64,000 nucleotides of DNA from Geodermatophilus arenarius (lineage in GTDB: Bacteria; Actinomycetota; Actinomycetes; Mycobacteriales; Geodermatophilaceae), in assembly GCF_042654585.1 (NCBI RefSeq), contig NZ_JBHSGR010000002.1:124001-188000 (forward strand). The letters are read 5' to 3'. The position numbers were made by a program, and so were the translations under genes. Shown one piece after another: positions 1-8,127 of this stretch. Every line of letters starts with the position of its first letter. The first letter of the stretch is position 1. The notes below the pieces were generated by a model. It had not been told where the DNA came from, made no database searches, and worked only from the letters and a program-made list of their open reading frames with translations.

Positions 1-1
1 C

Positions 2-1045
2 AGCATCGACCCGGGCGCGGTGGTGCTCGCCTCGGGCACGCTCAACCTCAAGCGCTTCGAGCAGCGGCGCGGCGAGACGCTGGTCCTCGGCGAGCTGCTG
101 GACCGGACCGTGACCGTCCGCGAGTCGGGCCGGCGGGCCACCGTCGTCGACGCCGGGATCGAGCAGACCCGCACCGGCGAGTGGCAGGTCACCCGCCTGG
201 CCGTGCAGGAGCCCGGCCGGCTCGGCCGCCGCGGGCAGCTGCACCAGCTGGCGTGGGACGAGGTCGCCGGGCTCGCGCTGCCGGAGAGCGGGCAGGGCGC
301 CGAGACGCTGATCGCCACCTACCGCGAGCTCAACGCCGCCGACCTCGCGCACGCCCTGCAGGACCTGCCGATCAAGCGGCGGCACGAGGTCGCCGAGGCC
401 CTCGACGACGAGCGGCTGGCCGACGTCCTCGGCGAGCTGCCCGAGGCCGAGCAGGTCGTCATCCTCGGCACGCTGGACGAGTCCCGGGCCGCCGACGTGC
501 TCGAGGTCATGGACCCCGACGACGCCGCCGACGTGCTCGCCGAGCTGTCCAACGTCGACCGCAACCGGCTGCTCGAGCTGATGGAGCCCGACGAGGCCGA
601 GCCGGTGCGCCAGCTGCTGCAGTACTCCGAGGACACCGCCGGCGGGATCATGACCAGCGAGCCGGTGATCCTCGCGCCGGACGCGACCATCGCCGAGGCG
701 CTGGCCCGGGTCCGCGAGCCCGAGCTCACGCCCGCGCTGGCCAGCCAGGTGTACGTCTGCCGGCCGCCGTCGGCCACGCCGACCGGGCGCTACCTGGGCC
801 TGGCGCACATCCAGCGGCTGCTGCGCGAGCCGCCGTCCGGCCTGGTGAGCGGGGTGCTCGACGACCTGGACCCGCTGCGCCCGGAGGCGCCGCTGGCCGA
901 GGTCACCCGGTACTTCGCCACCTACAACCTGGTGGCCGCGCCGGTGGTCGACGAGCAGGGCCGGCTGGTGGGCGCGGTGAGCGTCGACGACGTCCTCGAC
1001 CACCTGCTGCCGGAGGACTGGCGCGAGCGGGCCCGCCGTGGCTGA
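2..1045 (+). CDS. MgtE N-terminal/CBS-domain protein, 5' end outside window
   Basis: The last 347 codons of a gene that begins before the window; the frame is open from base 2, so the GTG at 20 is probably internal. The visible part has a PRC-barrel-like stretch (residues 1-90), an acidic helical MgtE N-terminal region (about 95-215) and two CBS repeats (about 215-345). In true MgtE, magnesium binding to these domains gates a membrane channel; here the protein stops after the second CBS and has no membrane segment. It is therefore likely a soluble magnesium or nucleotide sensor, not a transporter (inference). Its stop overlaps the DUF1003 start by 8 nt, so the two are probably co-translated. 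The pair resembles Rv1232c-Rv1231c of M. tuberculosis (from memory). Confidence 0.85.
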   Translation, partial: SIDPGAVVLASGTLNLKRFEQRRGETLVLGELLDRTVTVRESGRRATVVDAGIEQTRTGEWQVTRLAVQEPGRLGRRGQLHQLAWDEVAGLALPESGQGAETLIATYRELNAADLAHALQDLPIKRRHEVAEALDDERLADVLGELPEAEQVVILGTLDESRAADVLEVMDPDDAADVLAELSNVDRNRLLELMEPDEAEPVRQLLQYSEDTAGGIMTSEPVILAPDATIAEALARVREPELTPALASQVYVCRPPSATPTGRYLGLAHIQRLLREPPSGLVSGVLDDLDPLRPEAPLAEVTRYFATYNLVAAPVVDEQGRLVGAVSVDDVLDHLLPEDWRERARRG

Positions 1046-1577
1046 CGGCCGCCGGCTCGACGTCCCCCGCGGCTCGTCCCGCGGGATCACCGGCTACCTG
1101 CGGCTGGACCCCGACGCGATCGGCCGGTTCGCCGAGGGGATCGCCCGCTTCCTCGGCACGGGGCGCTTCCTCGCCGTCCAGACGGTGATCGTGGTGCTCT
1201 GGATCGCCCTCAACGTCTTCGCCGTCCGGCTGCGCTGGGACCCCTATCCCTTCATCCTGCTCAACCTGGCCTTCTCCACCCAGGCCGCCTACGCCGCGCC
1301 GCTGATCCTGCTGGCGCAGAACCGGCAGGCCGACCGCGACCGCGTGCAGGCCGAGGAGGACCGCGCCCGCGCCGCGCAGACCCGCGCGGACACCGAGTAC
1401 CTGGCCCGCGAGCTCGCCGCGCTGCGGGTGGCCATCGGCGAGCTGGCCACCCGCGACTTCATCCGCGGCGAGCTGGGCCGCCTCGCCGAGAGCCGCTCGC
1501 CCGAGGAGCGGGAGAAGAAGCCCAAGAAGAAGCAGAAGGACCCCGTCCAGCCGGCGCTCGCGGACCCGACGGCGTAG
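1038..1577 (+). CDS. DUF1003 membrane protein
   Basis: 179 residues. Two hydrophobic helices (about 46-67 and 76-95) frame the DUF1003 signature: a PFILLN motif, then AAPLILLAQNRQ and a charged RDR stretch. A heptad-like charged helix follows (about 105-155), and the tail is lysine-rich (EKKPKKKQK), so it probably faces the cytoplasm. The GTG start at 1038 overlaps the end of the MgtE/CBS gene by 8 nt. The family function is unknown; pairing with an MgtE-like sensor suggests a role in magnesium or ion homeostasis (inference from context only). Confidence 0.88.
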   Translation: MADGRRLDVPRGSSRGITGYLRLDPDAIGRFAEGIARFLGTGRFLAVQTVIVVLWIALNVFAVRLRWDPYPFILLNLAFSTQAAYAAPLILLAQNRQADRDRVQAEEDRARAAQTRADTEYLARELAALRVAIGELATRDFIRGELGRLAESRSPEEREKKPKKKQKDPVQPALADPTA

Positions 1578-1625
1578 CGCACCGGGCCGCCCGGGCTGTC
1601 GTCCCCCCGCGGCACACTGCCGGGC

Positions 1626-2102
1626 ATGCGCGCGCACGCAGTGGTGGCCTCGCCCATCGGGCCGCTGACCGTCGTCGCCGACGACGGCGTGCTCGTCCGG
1701 CTGTACCTCTCACCACCGGACCCGCAGGCCGATCTGGGCGCGCGGGACGACGCCGCGCTCGCGGACGTGGCGGGCCAGCTCGGCGAGTACCTCGCCGGGG
1801 AGCGGGAGGCGTTCGACCTGCCGCTGCGCCCGCGCGGCAGCGACTTCGAGCTGGCCGTCTGGGAGCAGCTCACCCGCATCCCCTACGGCCGGACGACCAC
1901 CTACGGGGCGGTGGCGAGAGCCGTCGGCGAGCCGGGCGGCGCGCAGGCCGTCGGCCTGGCGTGCGGGAGGAACCCGCTGGCGATCGTCGTCCCGTGCCAC
2001 CGGGTGGTCGGCGCCGACGGCAGCCTGGTCGGTTTCGGCGGCGGGCTGTCCCGCAAGCGCTTCCTGCTCGACCTGGAGCAGCGGGACGCCCGGCTGTTCT
2101 GA
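1626..2102 (+). CDS. ogt: Methylated-DNA--protein-cysteine S-methyltransferase
   Basis: 158 residues, normal for Ogt. It directly reverses O6-alkylguanine and O4-alkylthymine by moving the alkyl group to its own cysteine, which inactivates the protein. The PCHRV active-site motif is intact (nucleophile Cys124), followed by the conserved GFGGGLSRKRFLLDLE segment. A DNA-binding helix-turn-helix region lies before it (IPYGRTTTYGAVARAVG, about 85-101). The ATG start is preceded by a CACACT box 7 nt upstream, so the transcript may be nearly leaderless. Confidence 0.95.
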   Translation: MRAHAVVASPIGPLTVVADDGVLVRLYLSPPDPQADLGARDDAALADVAGQLGEYLAGEREAFDLPLRPRGSDFELAVWEQLTRIPYGRTTTYGAVARAVGEPGGAQAVGLACGRNPLAIVVPCHRVVGADGSLVGFGGGLSRKRFLLDLEQRDARLF

Positions 2103-2205
2103 GCCTGCGCCGGAGGGCCCGGCGGCCGGGGGCTCAGCCCAGCACCGCGCGCAGCACGTGCAGCCCGGCGGCGGCCGCCTGCACGGGGCGCGGCCCGCAG
2201 CGGCG

Positions 2206-2523
2206 TCACGCGGTCAGGACGTGCACCAGCGCACCGGTGGCGCCGGCCAGCACGAGCACCACGATGAACGGCGCGCGCAGCGCGAGGGCGACCGCCGCGA
2301 CCGCGACCCCGGCCAGCCGGCCGTCGACCACGAGGGCCTGTCCGGAGGTCAGCGCCTGCACCGCGACCAGGGCGGCCAGCAGCGCCGCGGGCACGAAGGT
2401 GACCAGCCGGGTCACCCACGGCCGCTCGACCCAGGCCGCGGGCACCGACAGCCCGGCCAGCTTCAGCAGGTAGCAGCCCAGCGACCCGACGACGACCACC
2501 GTCCACAGCGTCCCGCTGCTCAC
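2206..2523 (-). CDS. azlD: AzlD-type branched-chain amino acid export subunit
   Basis: 105 residues with about four hydrophobic helices, typical of AzlD (DUF931-type). AzlD is the small partner of AzlC in a two-component exporter of branched-chain amino acids and their analogues in the cytoplasmic membrane. The GTG start at 2523 overlaps the azlC stop in a GTGA, indicating translational coupling. The 100-nt stretch after its stop, towards ogt, holds no convincing gene. Confidence 0.88.
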   Translation of the reverse strand: MSSGTLWTVVVVGSLGCYLLKLAGLSVPAAWVERPWVTRLVTFVPAALLAALVAVQALTSGQALVVDGRLAGVAVAAVALALRAPFIVVLVLAGATGALVHVLTA

Positions 2524-3209
2524 GCCGCCTCCTCCCGCGGCCGGCCGGCCAGCACCACCGCGACGACGGCGGCCACCACCTGCACGCCCGGCGGCACGAA
2601 CGGGGTCAGCGCCAGCGCCACGGCCGCGCCGCCCAGCGCCACCCGGCGGGCGACGGCCGGCTCCTCGGCGCCGGCGCGCAGCCGCGGCCACAGCAGCGCG
2701 AGGAAGGCGGCCGGGACGACGGCGTCCAGCGCCGCCTCGGCGGTCTCCCCCAGCGCCCCGGCACCGAGCGCGCCGGCCAGGGTGGTGGCGTTCCACACCG
2801 TGAAGATCGACGCCCCGCCGGCGAGGAAGGCCAGCCGGGACAGGTCGCGGTCGGGGGCGGCCACGGCCAGCGCCGTCGTCTCGTCGATCACCCAGTGCGC
2901 CAGGACCAGCCTGCGCAGCAGCCCGCGCGGGGCCAGCAGCGGCGCCAGGCGGACGCCGTAGACGGTGTTGCGGGTGCCCAGCAGCAGCGCGCTGCCGATC
3001 GCGGCCGCGCCCCCGCCGCCGGCTCCGAGGACGCCGACCAGCGCGAACTGCGAGGCGCCGGTGAACATGAGCAGCGACATGGTCAGCGCCTGCCAGGGGT
3101 CCAGGCCGGCGGCGTCGGCGGCCGCGCCGAAGGCGACGCCGTAGAGGCCGACGGCCACCCCGAGCCCGATCGCGTCGCGGAGGACGGCGGCACGCGCGGG
3201 AGCGGACAC
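2520..3209 (-). CDS. azlC: AzlC-type branched-chain amino acid exporter, large subunit
   Basis: 229 residues from the GTG at 3209. The sequence shows AzlC hallmarks: LGVAVGLYGVAFGAAADAAG near the start, a LMFTGASQFALVG helix, and VYGVRLAPLL mid-protein. The frame is open further upstream, to 3329, but that would overrun the divergent gene at 3250. A TAGGCT box lies 8 nt before the GTG at 3209, so I chose the shorter start. It forms the export channel with AzlD, immediately downstream with a 4-nt overlap. Confidence 0.88.
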   Translation of the reverse strand: MSAPARAAVLRDAIGLGVAVGLYGVAFGAAADAAGLDPWQALTMSLLMFTGASQFALVGVLGAGGGGAAAIGSALLLGTRNTVYGVRLAPLLAPRGLLRRLVLAHWVIDETTALAVAAPDRDLSRLAFLAGGASIFTVWNATTLAGALGAGALGETAEAALDAVVPAAFLALLWPRLRAGAEEPAVARRVALGGAAVALALTPFVPPGVQVVAAVVAVVLAGRPREEAA

Positions 3210-3252
3210 GTCGCCGCAGCCTACGGCCCGGCTGCGTACGGTCGGGCGCGTG
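3207..3252. promoter_or_regulatory. Divergent leaderless-type promoters, azlC and 106-aa gene
   Basis: On the plus strand TACGGT (3237-3242) lies 7 nt before the GTG at 3250. On the minus strand TAGGCT (3223-3218) lies 8 nt before the azlC GTG at 3209. Both fit the actinobacterial -10 box placed so that transcription starts at or next to the start codon. No clear -35 or ribosome binding site is visible. Confidence 0.5.
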
Positions 3253-3570
3253 ACCGGAGCCGCGGGCGACCGCCGGGTGGTGCTGCGCGACGACCGGGGG
3301 CCGCGGGGCACCTGGTCCGAGTGGGCCACGCTGTCCGGCGCCGGCCTGCGCGTCGAGGGCCAGAGCCTGAGCGGGGACGACGAGTACGAGTTCGCCGTCG
3401 ACGTCGCCCCCGGGCAGGTCCCCGCCCTGCTCGCCGCCCTCGGTGCGCCCGCGGCCGCCGACGTCCTCGACGCGCTCGTCGCGTACTCGCGGGGTGGCGG
3501 CCGCGGGTTGACCCGGCTCCTGCGGGACGCCGGCGTGGAGCACCGCCGCTGGAACCGCGTGGGCGGCTGA
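3250..3570 (+). CDS. Small conserved hypothetical protein
   Basis: 106 residues, GTG start preceded by a TACGGT box 7 nt away. It is soluble, with no signal peptide or membrane helix. The middle is acidic (SGDDEYEFAVDVAPG) and reads as two beta strands followed by a helix (ALLAALGAPAAADVLDALV); the end is basic. I do not recognise the family. Strong third-position GC and an isolated leaderless-type promoter support it being real. It sits divergently from azlC and upstream of mrp, without coupling to either. Confidence 0.7.
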   Translation: MTGAAGDRRVVLRDDRGPRGTWSEWATLSGAGLRVEGQSLSGDDEYEFAVDVAPGQVPALLAALGAPAAADVLDALVAYSRGGGRGLTRLLRDAGVEHRRWNRVGG

Positions 3571-3727
3571 CCGCCCGGTACGGCGCCGGCCGGGTGCGCA
3601 GCACATCACCTCCGCAGCCGGCGGCACCGGGTGCCCGCCGCCGTACAGTGGCAGGTGGACCGGAGTGCAGGTCGCCGACGTGTGGTGCCGCGGACCGGGT
3701 CCCCCGTCGAAGGAGACACATCCCCCC

Positions 3728-4888
3728 ATGTCCGACACGCTGACCGGCTCGCCGGCGCTCGACGCCGTCAACGCCGCTCTGGCCACCGTCCAGGACCCGG
3801 AGATCAACCGTCCGCTGACCGACCTCGGGATGGTCAAGGACGTGCAGATCGGCGTCGGCGGCGACCCGGGCGCCGTGCGCGTCGAGGTCTACCTCACCGT
3901 GGCCGGCTGCCCGATGCGCGAGACGATCACCAACCGGGTGACCGCCGCCGTCTCCGCCGTCCCCGGCGTGACGTCGGTGCAGGTCGGCCTGGACGTGATG
4001 AGCGACGAGCAGCGCGCCGAGCTGCGCCGCACCGTCCGCGGCACCGACGCGGCCGACCCCGTCATCCCCTTCGCCCAGCCCGGCTCGCTGACCCGCGTCT
4101 ACGCGGTCGCCTCCGGCAAGGGCGGCGTCGGCAAGTCCAGCGTCACGGTCAACCTCGCCGCGGCGCTGGCCAAGCGGGGCCTGTCGGTCGGCGTCGTGGA
4201 CGCCGACATCTACGGCCACTCGGTGCCGCGCATGCTGGGCGTCGACGACAAGCCGACCCAGGTCGACAACATGATCATGCCGCCGCAGTCGATGGGCGTG
4301 AAGGTCATCTCGATCGGCATGTTCACCCCGGGCAACACCCCGGTCGTGTGGCGCGGCCCGATGCTGCACCGCGCGCTGCAGCAGTTCCTCGCCGACGTGT
4401 GGTGGGGCGACCTCGACGTCCTGCTGCTCGACCTGCCGCCCGGCACCGGCGACGTCGCGATCTCCATCGCCCAGCTGCTGCCCAACGCCGAGATCCTCGT
4501 GGTGACCACGCCGCAGCAGGCCGCCGCCGAGGTGGCCGAGCGGGCCGGCGCGATCGCCACCCAGACCCACCAGCAGGTCGTCGGCGTCATCGAGAACATG
4601 TCGTGGCTCGAGCTGCCCGACGGCTCCCGCATGGAGGTCTTCGGCTCCGGCGGCGGCCAGGCGGTCTCCGACGCGCTCACCCGGCTGCTCGGCGCCACCG
4701 TGCCGCTGCTCGGCCAGGTCCCGCTCGACACCCGGCTGCGGGAGGCCGGGGACGCCGGTGCGCCGATCGTGCTCGCCGACCCCGAGACCCCGGCCGCCAA
4801 GGCGCTGACGAAGGTCGCCGACTCCCTCGCCGTCCGCCAGCGCGGGCTGTCGGGCATGTCGCTGGGGCTCACCCCCGTCCGCCGCTAG
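3728..4888 (+). CDS. mrp: Mrp/ApbC-family iron-sulfur carrier ATPase
   Basis: 386 residues from the ATG at 3728, which has a good ribosome binding site (GAAGGAGAC) upstream. Residues 1-100 are a MIP18/DUF59 domain (QDPEINRPLTDLGMV, AGCPMRETI). Residues 120-380 are a deviant Walker A P-loop ATPase (ASGKGGVGKSS near 128) with VVDADIYGHSVPRM and LLLDLPPGTGDVA motifs. Mrp proteins carry and transfer Fe-S clusters. The C-terminal CxxC seen in many bacterial Mrp/ApbC proteins is replaced by NMSWLELPDGS. A TACAGT box at 3644 suggests a 5' leader of about 75 nt. Confidence 0.93.
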   Translation: MSDTLTGSPALDAVNAALATVQDPEINRPLTDLGMVKDVQIGVGGDPGAVRVEVYLTVAGCPMRETITNRVTAAVSAVPGVTSVQVGLDVMSDEQRAELRRTVRGTDAADPVIPFAQPGSLTRVYAVASGKGGVGKSSVTVNLAAALAKRGLSVGVVDADIYGHSVPRMLGVDDKPTQVDNMIMPPQSMGVKVISIGMFTPGNTPVVWRGPMLHRALQQFLADVWWGDLDVLLLDLPPGTGDVAISIAQLLPNAEILVVTTPQQAAAEVAERAGAIATQTHQQVVGVIENMSWLELPDGSRMEVFGSGGGQAVSDALTRLLGATVPLLGQVPLDTRLREAGDAGAPIVLADPETPAAKALTKVADSLAVRQRGLSGMSLGLTPVRR

Positions 4889-4900
4889 GACCCGCTCGGA

Positions 4901-4936
4901 CCGAGGCCCGGCCCCCGCGCGGGGGCCGGGCCTCGG
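4901..4936. terminator. Perfect 36-nt palindromic hairpin after mrp
   Basis: A perfect inverted repeat, centred on the GCGC at about 4917-4920, begins 13 nt after the mrp stop. No U-tract follows, as is usual for terminators in GC-rich actinobacteria. Its symmetry lets it serve mrp and also the remnant transcribed towards it on the minus strand. Confidence 0.75.
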
Positions 4937-4942
4937 CGCGTC

Positions 4943-5330
4943 TCAGCCGCGCGGCGGCTCGTGCGGGCGCCCCTCGAGCCCGTGGGAGCCGCCGGTCCCG
5001 GAGATGAGCACGACGCCGTCCCACAGCCGGCCCGCCTCCTCGCCGACGGGCACGCGGGAGAGCACGGGACCGAACCAGGCCGACGGCGTCCCGGACCCCG
5101 TGGCCACGGTCGGGGTGCCGACGTGCGGGCCCACCGGCTCGACGCCCAGCCGGTGCGAGGCCCGCACGAGGTCGTCGTGGGCGGACGTGTGCGCGGCCCC
5201 GGCCAGGGCCTCCGGCAGGCCGACCGCGCGCAGCAAGGTCCCGCGTGTCCGGCCACTCGCCGCGCCCGTGCACGGCCTCGCCGTGGGCCCGGTGGAGCGC
5301 AGCCAGGGCTCGGGTGACCCCGCGGAGCCT
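4943..5330 (-). pseudogene. Remnant of mycothiol-dependent nitroreductase (Rv2466c/DsbA-like)
   Basis: The minus frame 4943-5236 reads as the C-terminal part of the Rv2466c family: VGLPEALAGAA, HDDLVRASHRLG, VGTPTVA, FGPVLSRVP, then GRLWDGVVLISGTGG. Just upstream, homology seems to continue in the next frame (RALAALHRAHGEAVHGRGEW, then PDTRDL). One extra base near 5237-5240 (GACCTTGCTGCGC) would join TRDL to LRAVGLPEAL. The N-terminal thioredoxin half with its CPWC-type active site is missing, because tatB begins in its place. I read it as a frameshifted, truncated pseudogene of a protein normally about 200 residues long. The upstream boundary is approximate. Confidence 0.55.
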
Positions 5331-5358
5331 GCCGCGACCGCCGCCGTGGCGGGACCCG

Positions 5359-5748
5359 CTAGGTCGCGTCGACGTCGAACGGCGGCGGGGCGCTCCGGTC
5401 GTGCTCGACGACGGCGGGGCGCGTCGCGGGCTTCACCCGGCTCGCCGCGGTCGCGCCCGCGGCAGCGGCGGCGCCGCGGCGCACCGGCGGGGCGTCGTCG
5501 TCCTCGAACAGCTGGGCGCGGATGAACGTCTTCGGGTGGTACTTGCGCAGGTCCAGGTCACGCAGGCCGGCGAGGTCCTCGCCGAGGGACTCGTCGACCT
5601 GGGCGCGCACCCCGGTGATCGCCTGCTTGACCTTCTTCAGCCCGGCCGCGGCGTCCCGCGCCAGGGTCGGCAGTCGCTCGGGCCCGAAGATGAACAGCGC
5701 GGCCAGCGCCAGGACGACGATCTCGCCCCAGCCGATCGAGTCGAACAC
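5359..5748 (-). CDS. tatB: Sec-independent translocase protein TatB
   Basis: 129 residues from the GTG at 5748. One N-terminal membrane helix with the TatA/B signature (GWGEIVVLALAALFIFGPERLP begins at about residue 6), then an amphipathic helix (LARDAAAGLKKVKQAI) and a charged variable tail. TatB forms the TatBC receptor for twin-arginine signal peptides. It lies 50 nt after htrA on the same strand, completing the sigE-rseA-htrA-tatB order conserved in mycobacteria. TatA and TatC are not in the window. Confidence 0.93.
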   Translation of the reverse strand: MFDSIGWGEIVVLALAALFIFGPERLPTLARDAAAGLKKVKQAITGVRAQVDESLGEDLAGLRDLDLRKYHPKTFIRAQLFEDDDAPPVRRGAAAAAGATAASRVKPATRPAVVEHDRSAPPPFDVDAT

Positions 5749-5798
5749 GCGCCGCTCCCTCCTCCGCGGGTCCCAGGGTATTCGGTGCCCGGGCCGGG

Positions 5799-7424
5799 TC
5801 AGGCCTCGGCGAGGGTGGCCTGGACCGTCGTCGACGACCCGTTGCGGACCAGCTCGATGGTCACCACGTCCCCGGGGTCGTGGGCGTCGACGGCGACGAC
5901 GAGCTCCTCGGAGCTGCCCACGGCCTGGTCGTCGACGGCGATGACGACGTCCTGCTCGCGGATCCCGGCCTGGGCCGCGGGGCTGCCCGGCTCCACGTTG
6001 AGGACCAGCGCGCCGTCGCGGGTGCCGTCGGTGACCGACCGGGTGTTCACCCCGAGGGTCGCGTGCACCGCGCTGCCGGTGGCGATCAGCTGCTCGGCGA
6101 CGTCGCGGGCGGTGTCGATGGGGATGGCGAAGCCCAGGCCGACGCTGCCGCCGCCCAGCGAGGCGATCGCGGTGTTGATGCCGATGACCGCGCCGGTGGC
6201 GTCGACCAGCGCGCCGCCGGAGTTGCCCGGGTTGATCGGCGCGTCGGTCTGCACCGCGCTGATCACGGCGTTGGTGTCGCTGCCCTCCCCCGCCAGCCGC
6301 ACCGGCCGGTCGAGGGCGGAGACGATGCCGCTGGTGACCGTGCCGGCCAGGCCCAGCGGCGAGCCGATCGCCACCACCGGGTCGCCGACCACGACGTCGT
6401 CGGAGTTGCCCAGCGAGGCGGTGACCAGCCCCGGCCTCTCCACCTTGACGACGGCGATGTCGCTCGCCGGGTCGCGGCCGACGATGCGCGCGGCCGAGCC
6501 GCTGCCGTCGCTGAACACCGCCCGGATCTCCGCGCCGTCCACGCCGTCGGCGCCGGAGATGACGTGGTTGTTGGTGACGATGTAGCCGCCCTCGCCGTCG
6601 ATGACGACGCCGGAGCCGGTCGCGCCGGCGTCGCCGATGCGCACCTCGATCGACACGACCGCCGGCGTCACCCGGCCGGCGATGTCCGACACCGACCCCG
6701 GCTCGCGGCTGATGCCCTCGTCGGTCTCGGACAGGGTGGTGCCCGGCGCCAGCAGCGGGGTCTCGCTGGCCTCGCGGGTCAGCAGGTAGCCCACGCCGCC
6801 GCCGAGCGCGCCGGCGAGCAGCACGGCGAGGACGACCAGGAACGCCACCCGCACCGACAGGTCGCGCAGCCGCAGCTTCTTCCGGCCCTTCCGGTCGACG
6901 ACGACCGGGCCCTCCTGCTCGGACTCCTCCTCGAACACCGCCGGGCCGGTGAGGCCGGCCGGGGCGTGCGGGTCGCGCCAGGGGTCGCTCTTCGCGTCCG
7001 GCTTCCACCACGGCCCGGCCGAGGTGCGGCGGCGCCCGGGGCGGCCGCCGGGCGGCTCCTGCAGCCCGGCCTGCCCGGCCCGGGCGCGGAAGGCGCGCAG
7101 CACGGCCTCCGGCGGCGGCGGCGCCACCGGCCGCGGCGGCGGGGTCGGGCGGTCGCCGGCGAAGCTGCCCGGGACGGCCGGCGGGCGGCCGAACGCGGCG
7201 GCCTGGGCGGGACTGGCCGGCGGCTGCGCCGGCACCGCGGCGGGGCGTGGCCGCTCCGGCGGCGCGAAGGAGCCGGTCGCCCCGGCGGGACGGGCGAAGA
7301 CCACGTCGTCGCCCCCCGTGCCGGCGGCGGCCGGCGGGCGGACGACCGCCTCCACCGTGCGCTCGCCGTCGCGGGGAGCGGGCTCCGAGGGACCGGTCTC
7401 GCGGGCGTCGTCGGGTGCGGTCAC
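5799..7424 (-). CDS. htrA: HtrA/DegP-like membrane-anchored serine protease with PDZ domain
   Basis: 541 residues. Residues 1-175 are a Pro/Ala/Gly-rich cytoplasmic region, 192-215 a single membrane helix, about 250-440 a trypsin-like domain and 455-535 a PDZ domain. The catalytic triad is intact: His287 (NNHVIS), Asp322 (SDIAVVKV) and Ser402 (GNSGGAL). It degrades or refolds damaged proteins outside the membrane and may feed back on the SigE pathway. The ATG has a GGGAGGA ribosome binding site. A 130-nt gap separates it from rseA, so it may have its own promoter. Orthologous in position to Rv1223. Confidence 0.95.
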   Translation of the reverse strand: MTAPDDARETGPSEPAPRDGERTVEAVVRPPAAAGTGGDDVVFARPAGATGSFAPPERPRPAAVPAQPPASPAQAAAFGRPPAVPGSFAGDRPTPPPRPVAPPPPEAVLRAFRARAGQAGLQEPPGGRPGRRRTSAGPWWKPDAKSDPWRDPHAPAGLTGPAVFEEESEQEGPVVVDRKGRKKLRLRDLSVRVAFLVVLAVLLAGALGGGVGYLLTREASETPLLAPGTTLSETDEGISREPGSVSDIAGRVTPAVVSIEVRIGDAGATGSGVVIDGEGGYIVTNNHVISGADGVDGAEIRAVFSDGSGSAARIVGRDPASDIAVVKVERPGLVTASLGNSDDVVVGDPVVAIGSPLGLAGTVTSGIVSALDRPVRLAGEGSDTNAVISAVQTDAPINPGNSGGALVDATGAVIGINTAIASLGGGSVGLGFAIPIDTARDVAEQLIATGSAVHATLGVNTRSVTDGTRDGALVLNVEPGSPAAQAGIREQDVVIAVDDQAVGSSEELVVAVDAHDPGDVVTIELVRNGSSTTVQATLAEA

Positions 7425-7554
7425 GGGTTCAGGGTCCTCCCGGACCTGGCGGCGGACGTGGACTACGGGTGCCGGCGCGACGGTACCCGCCCGCGGGCGC
7501 GGGGGTCCGGGGTCAGGCCCCCGGAGTCACGGCCCCGGGATCAGGGCCCGGTCG

Positions 7555-8127
7555 TCACGGCGTGGCGCCCGGCGCGGCCGACGGGCCGCTCAGCGTGCGG
7601 ACCACCGGCGGCACGACCTCGGTGCGCTCGTCGGGCGAGGAGGGGCCGGCCACCGACGACGGCGTCCGGGTCACCCGCTCCCCCGGGTCCGGCAGGTTGA
7701 GCGCCAGGACGGCGACGCCGAGGCCCAGCCCGGCCAGCGTGCCGGCGACGCTGCGGCGCAGCCACCGCGCGTGGTGCGGCGACGCGGGACGGGCCGGCGG
7801 GTCGTCGAGCGACACGGTCCAGCGGCCGGAGGACCCGGTGACGGTCAGCTCCCCCGCCGACGCGGTGACGGTGCCGAGCCCGCCGCCGCCGGGGACGTCG
7901 GCGGTGAACGGGATGGCGCACAGCCGGGAGAGCAGGTCGCCGGGGACGGCGACGTCGGCGGCGGCGTGCAGCGCGTCCTTAGCCTCGCGCTGGGCCTGCA
8001 CGAGCATCCGGCACTCGGAGCAGCCGGCCAGGTGCCGGGCGGCGCGCGCGGCCGGGCCGCTGGCCAGCTCGCCGTCGACCAGCGCGGCGATCGCCTCCTG
8101 CGCCAGGTGGCTCTCCGGCAGGCTCAT
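7555..8127 (-). CDS. rseA: Anti-sigma factor RseA, zinc-finger type
   Basis: 190 residues. The N-terminus carries the anti-sigma HxxxCxxC motif (His32, Cys36, Cys39 in RHLAGCSECRML) that binds zinc and clamps the sigma factor. A hydrophobic segment at about 130-150 (SVAGTLAGLGLGVAVLALNL) may be a membrane anchor. The ATG start overlaps the sigE stop in ATGA, so sigma and anti-sigma are made together. In mycobacteria RseA is released by redox change or phosphorylation-triggered degradation; whether that applies here cannot be read from the sequence. Confidence 0.92.
   Translation of the reverse strand: MSLPESHLAQEAIAALVDGELASGPAARAARHLAGCSECRMLVQAQREAKDALHAAADVAVPGDLLSRLCAIPFTADVPGGGGLGTVTASAGELTVTGSSGRWTVSLDDPPARPASPHHARWLRRSVAGTLAGLGLGVAVLALNLPDPGERVTRTPSSVAGPSSPDERTEVVPPVVRTLSGPSAAPGATP

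Noticed and set aside
2103..2205. Short open frame after azlD reading as a protein tail
   Set aside because: Only about 16 codons, without start signal; treated as spacer.
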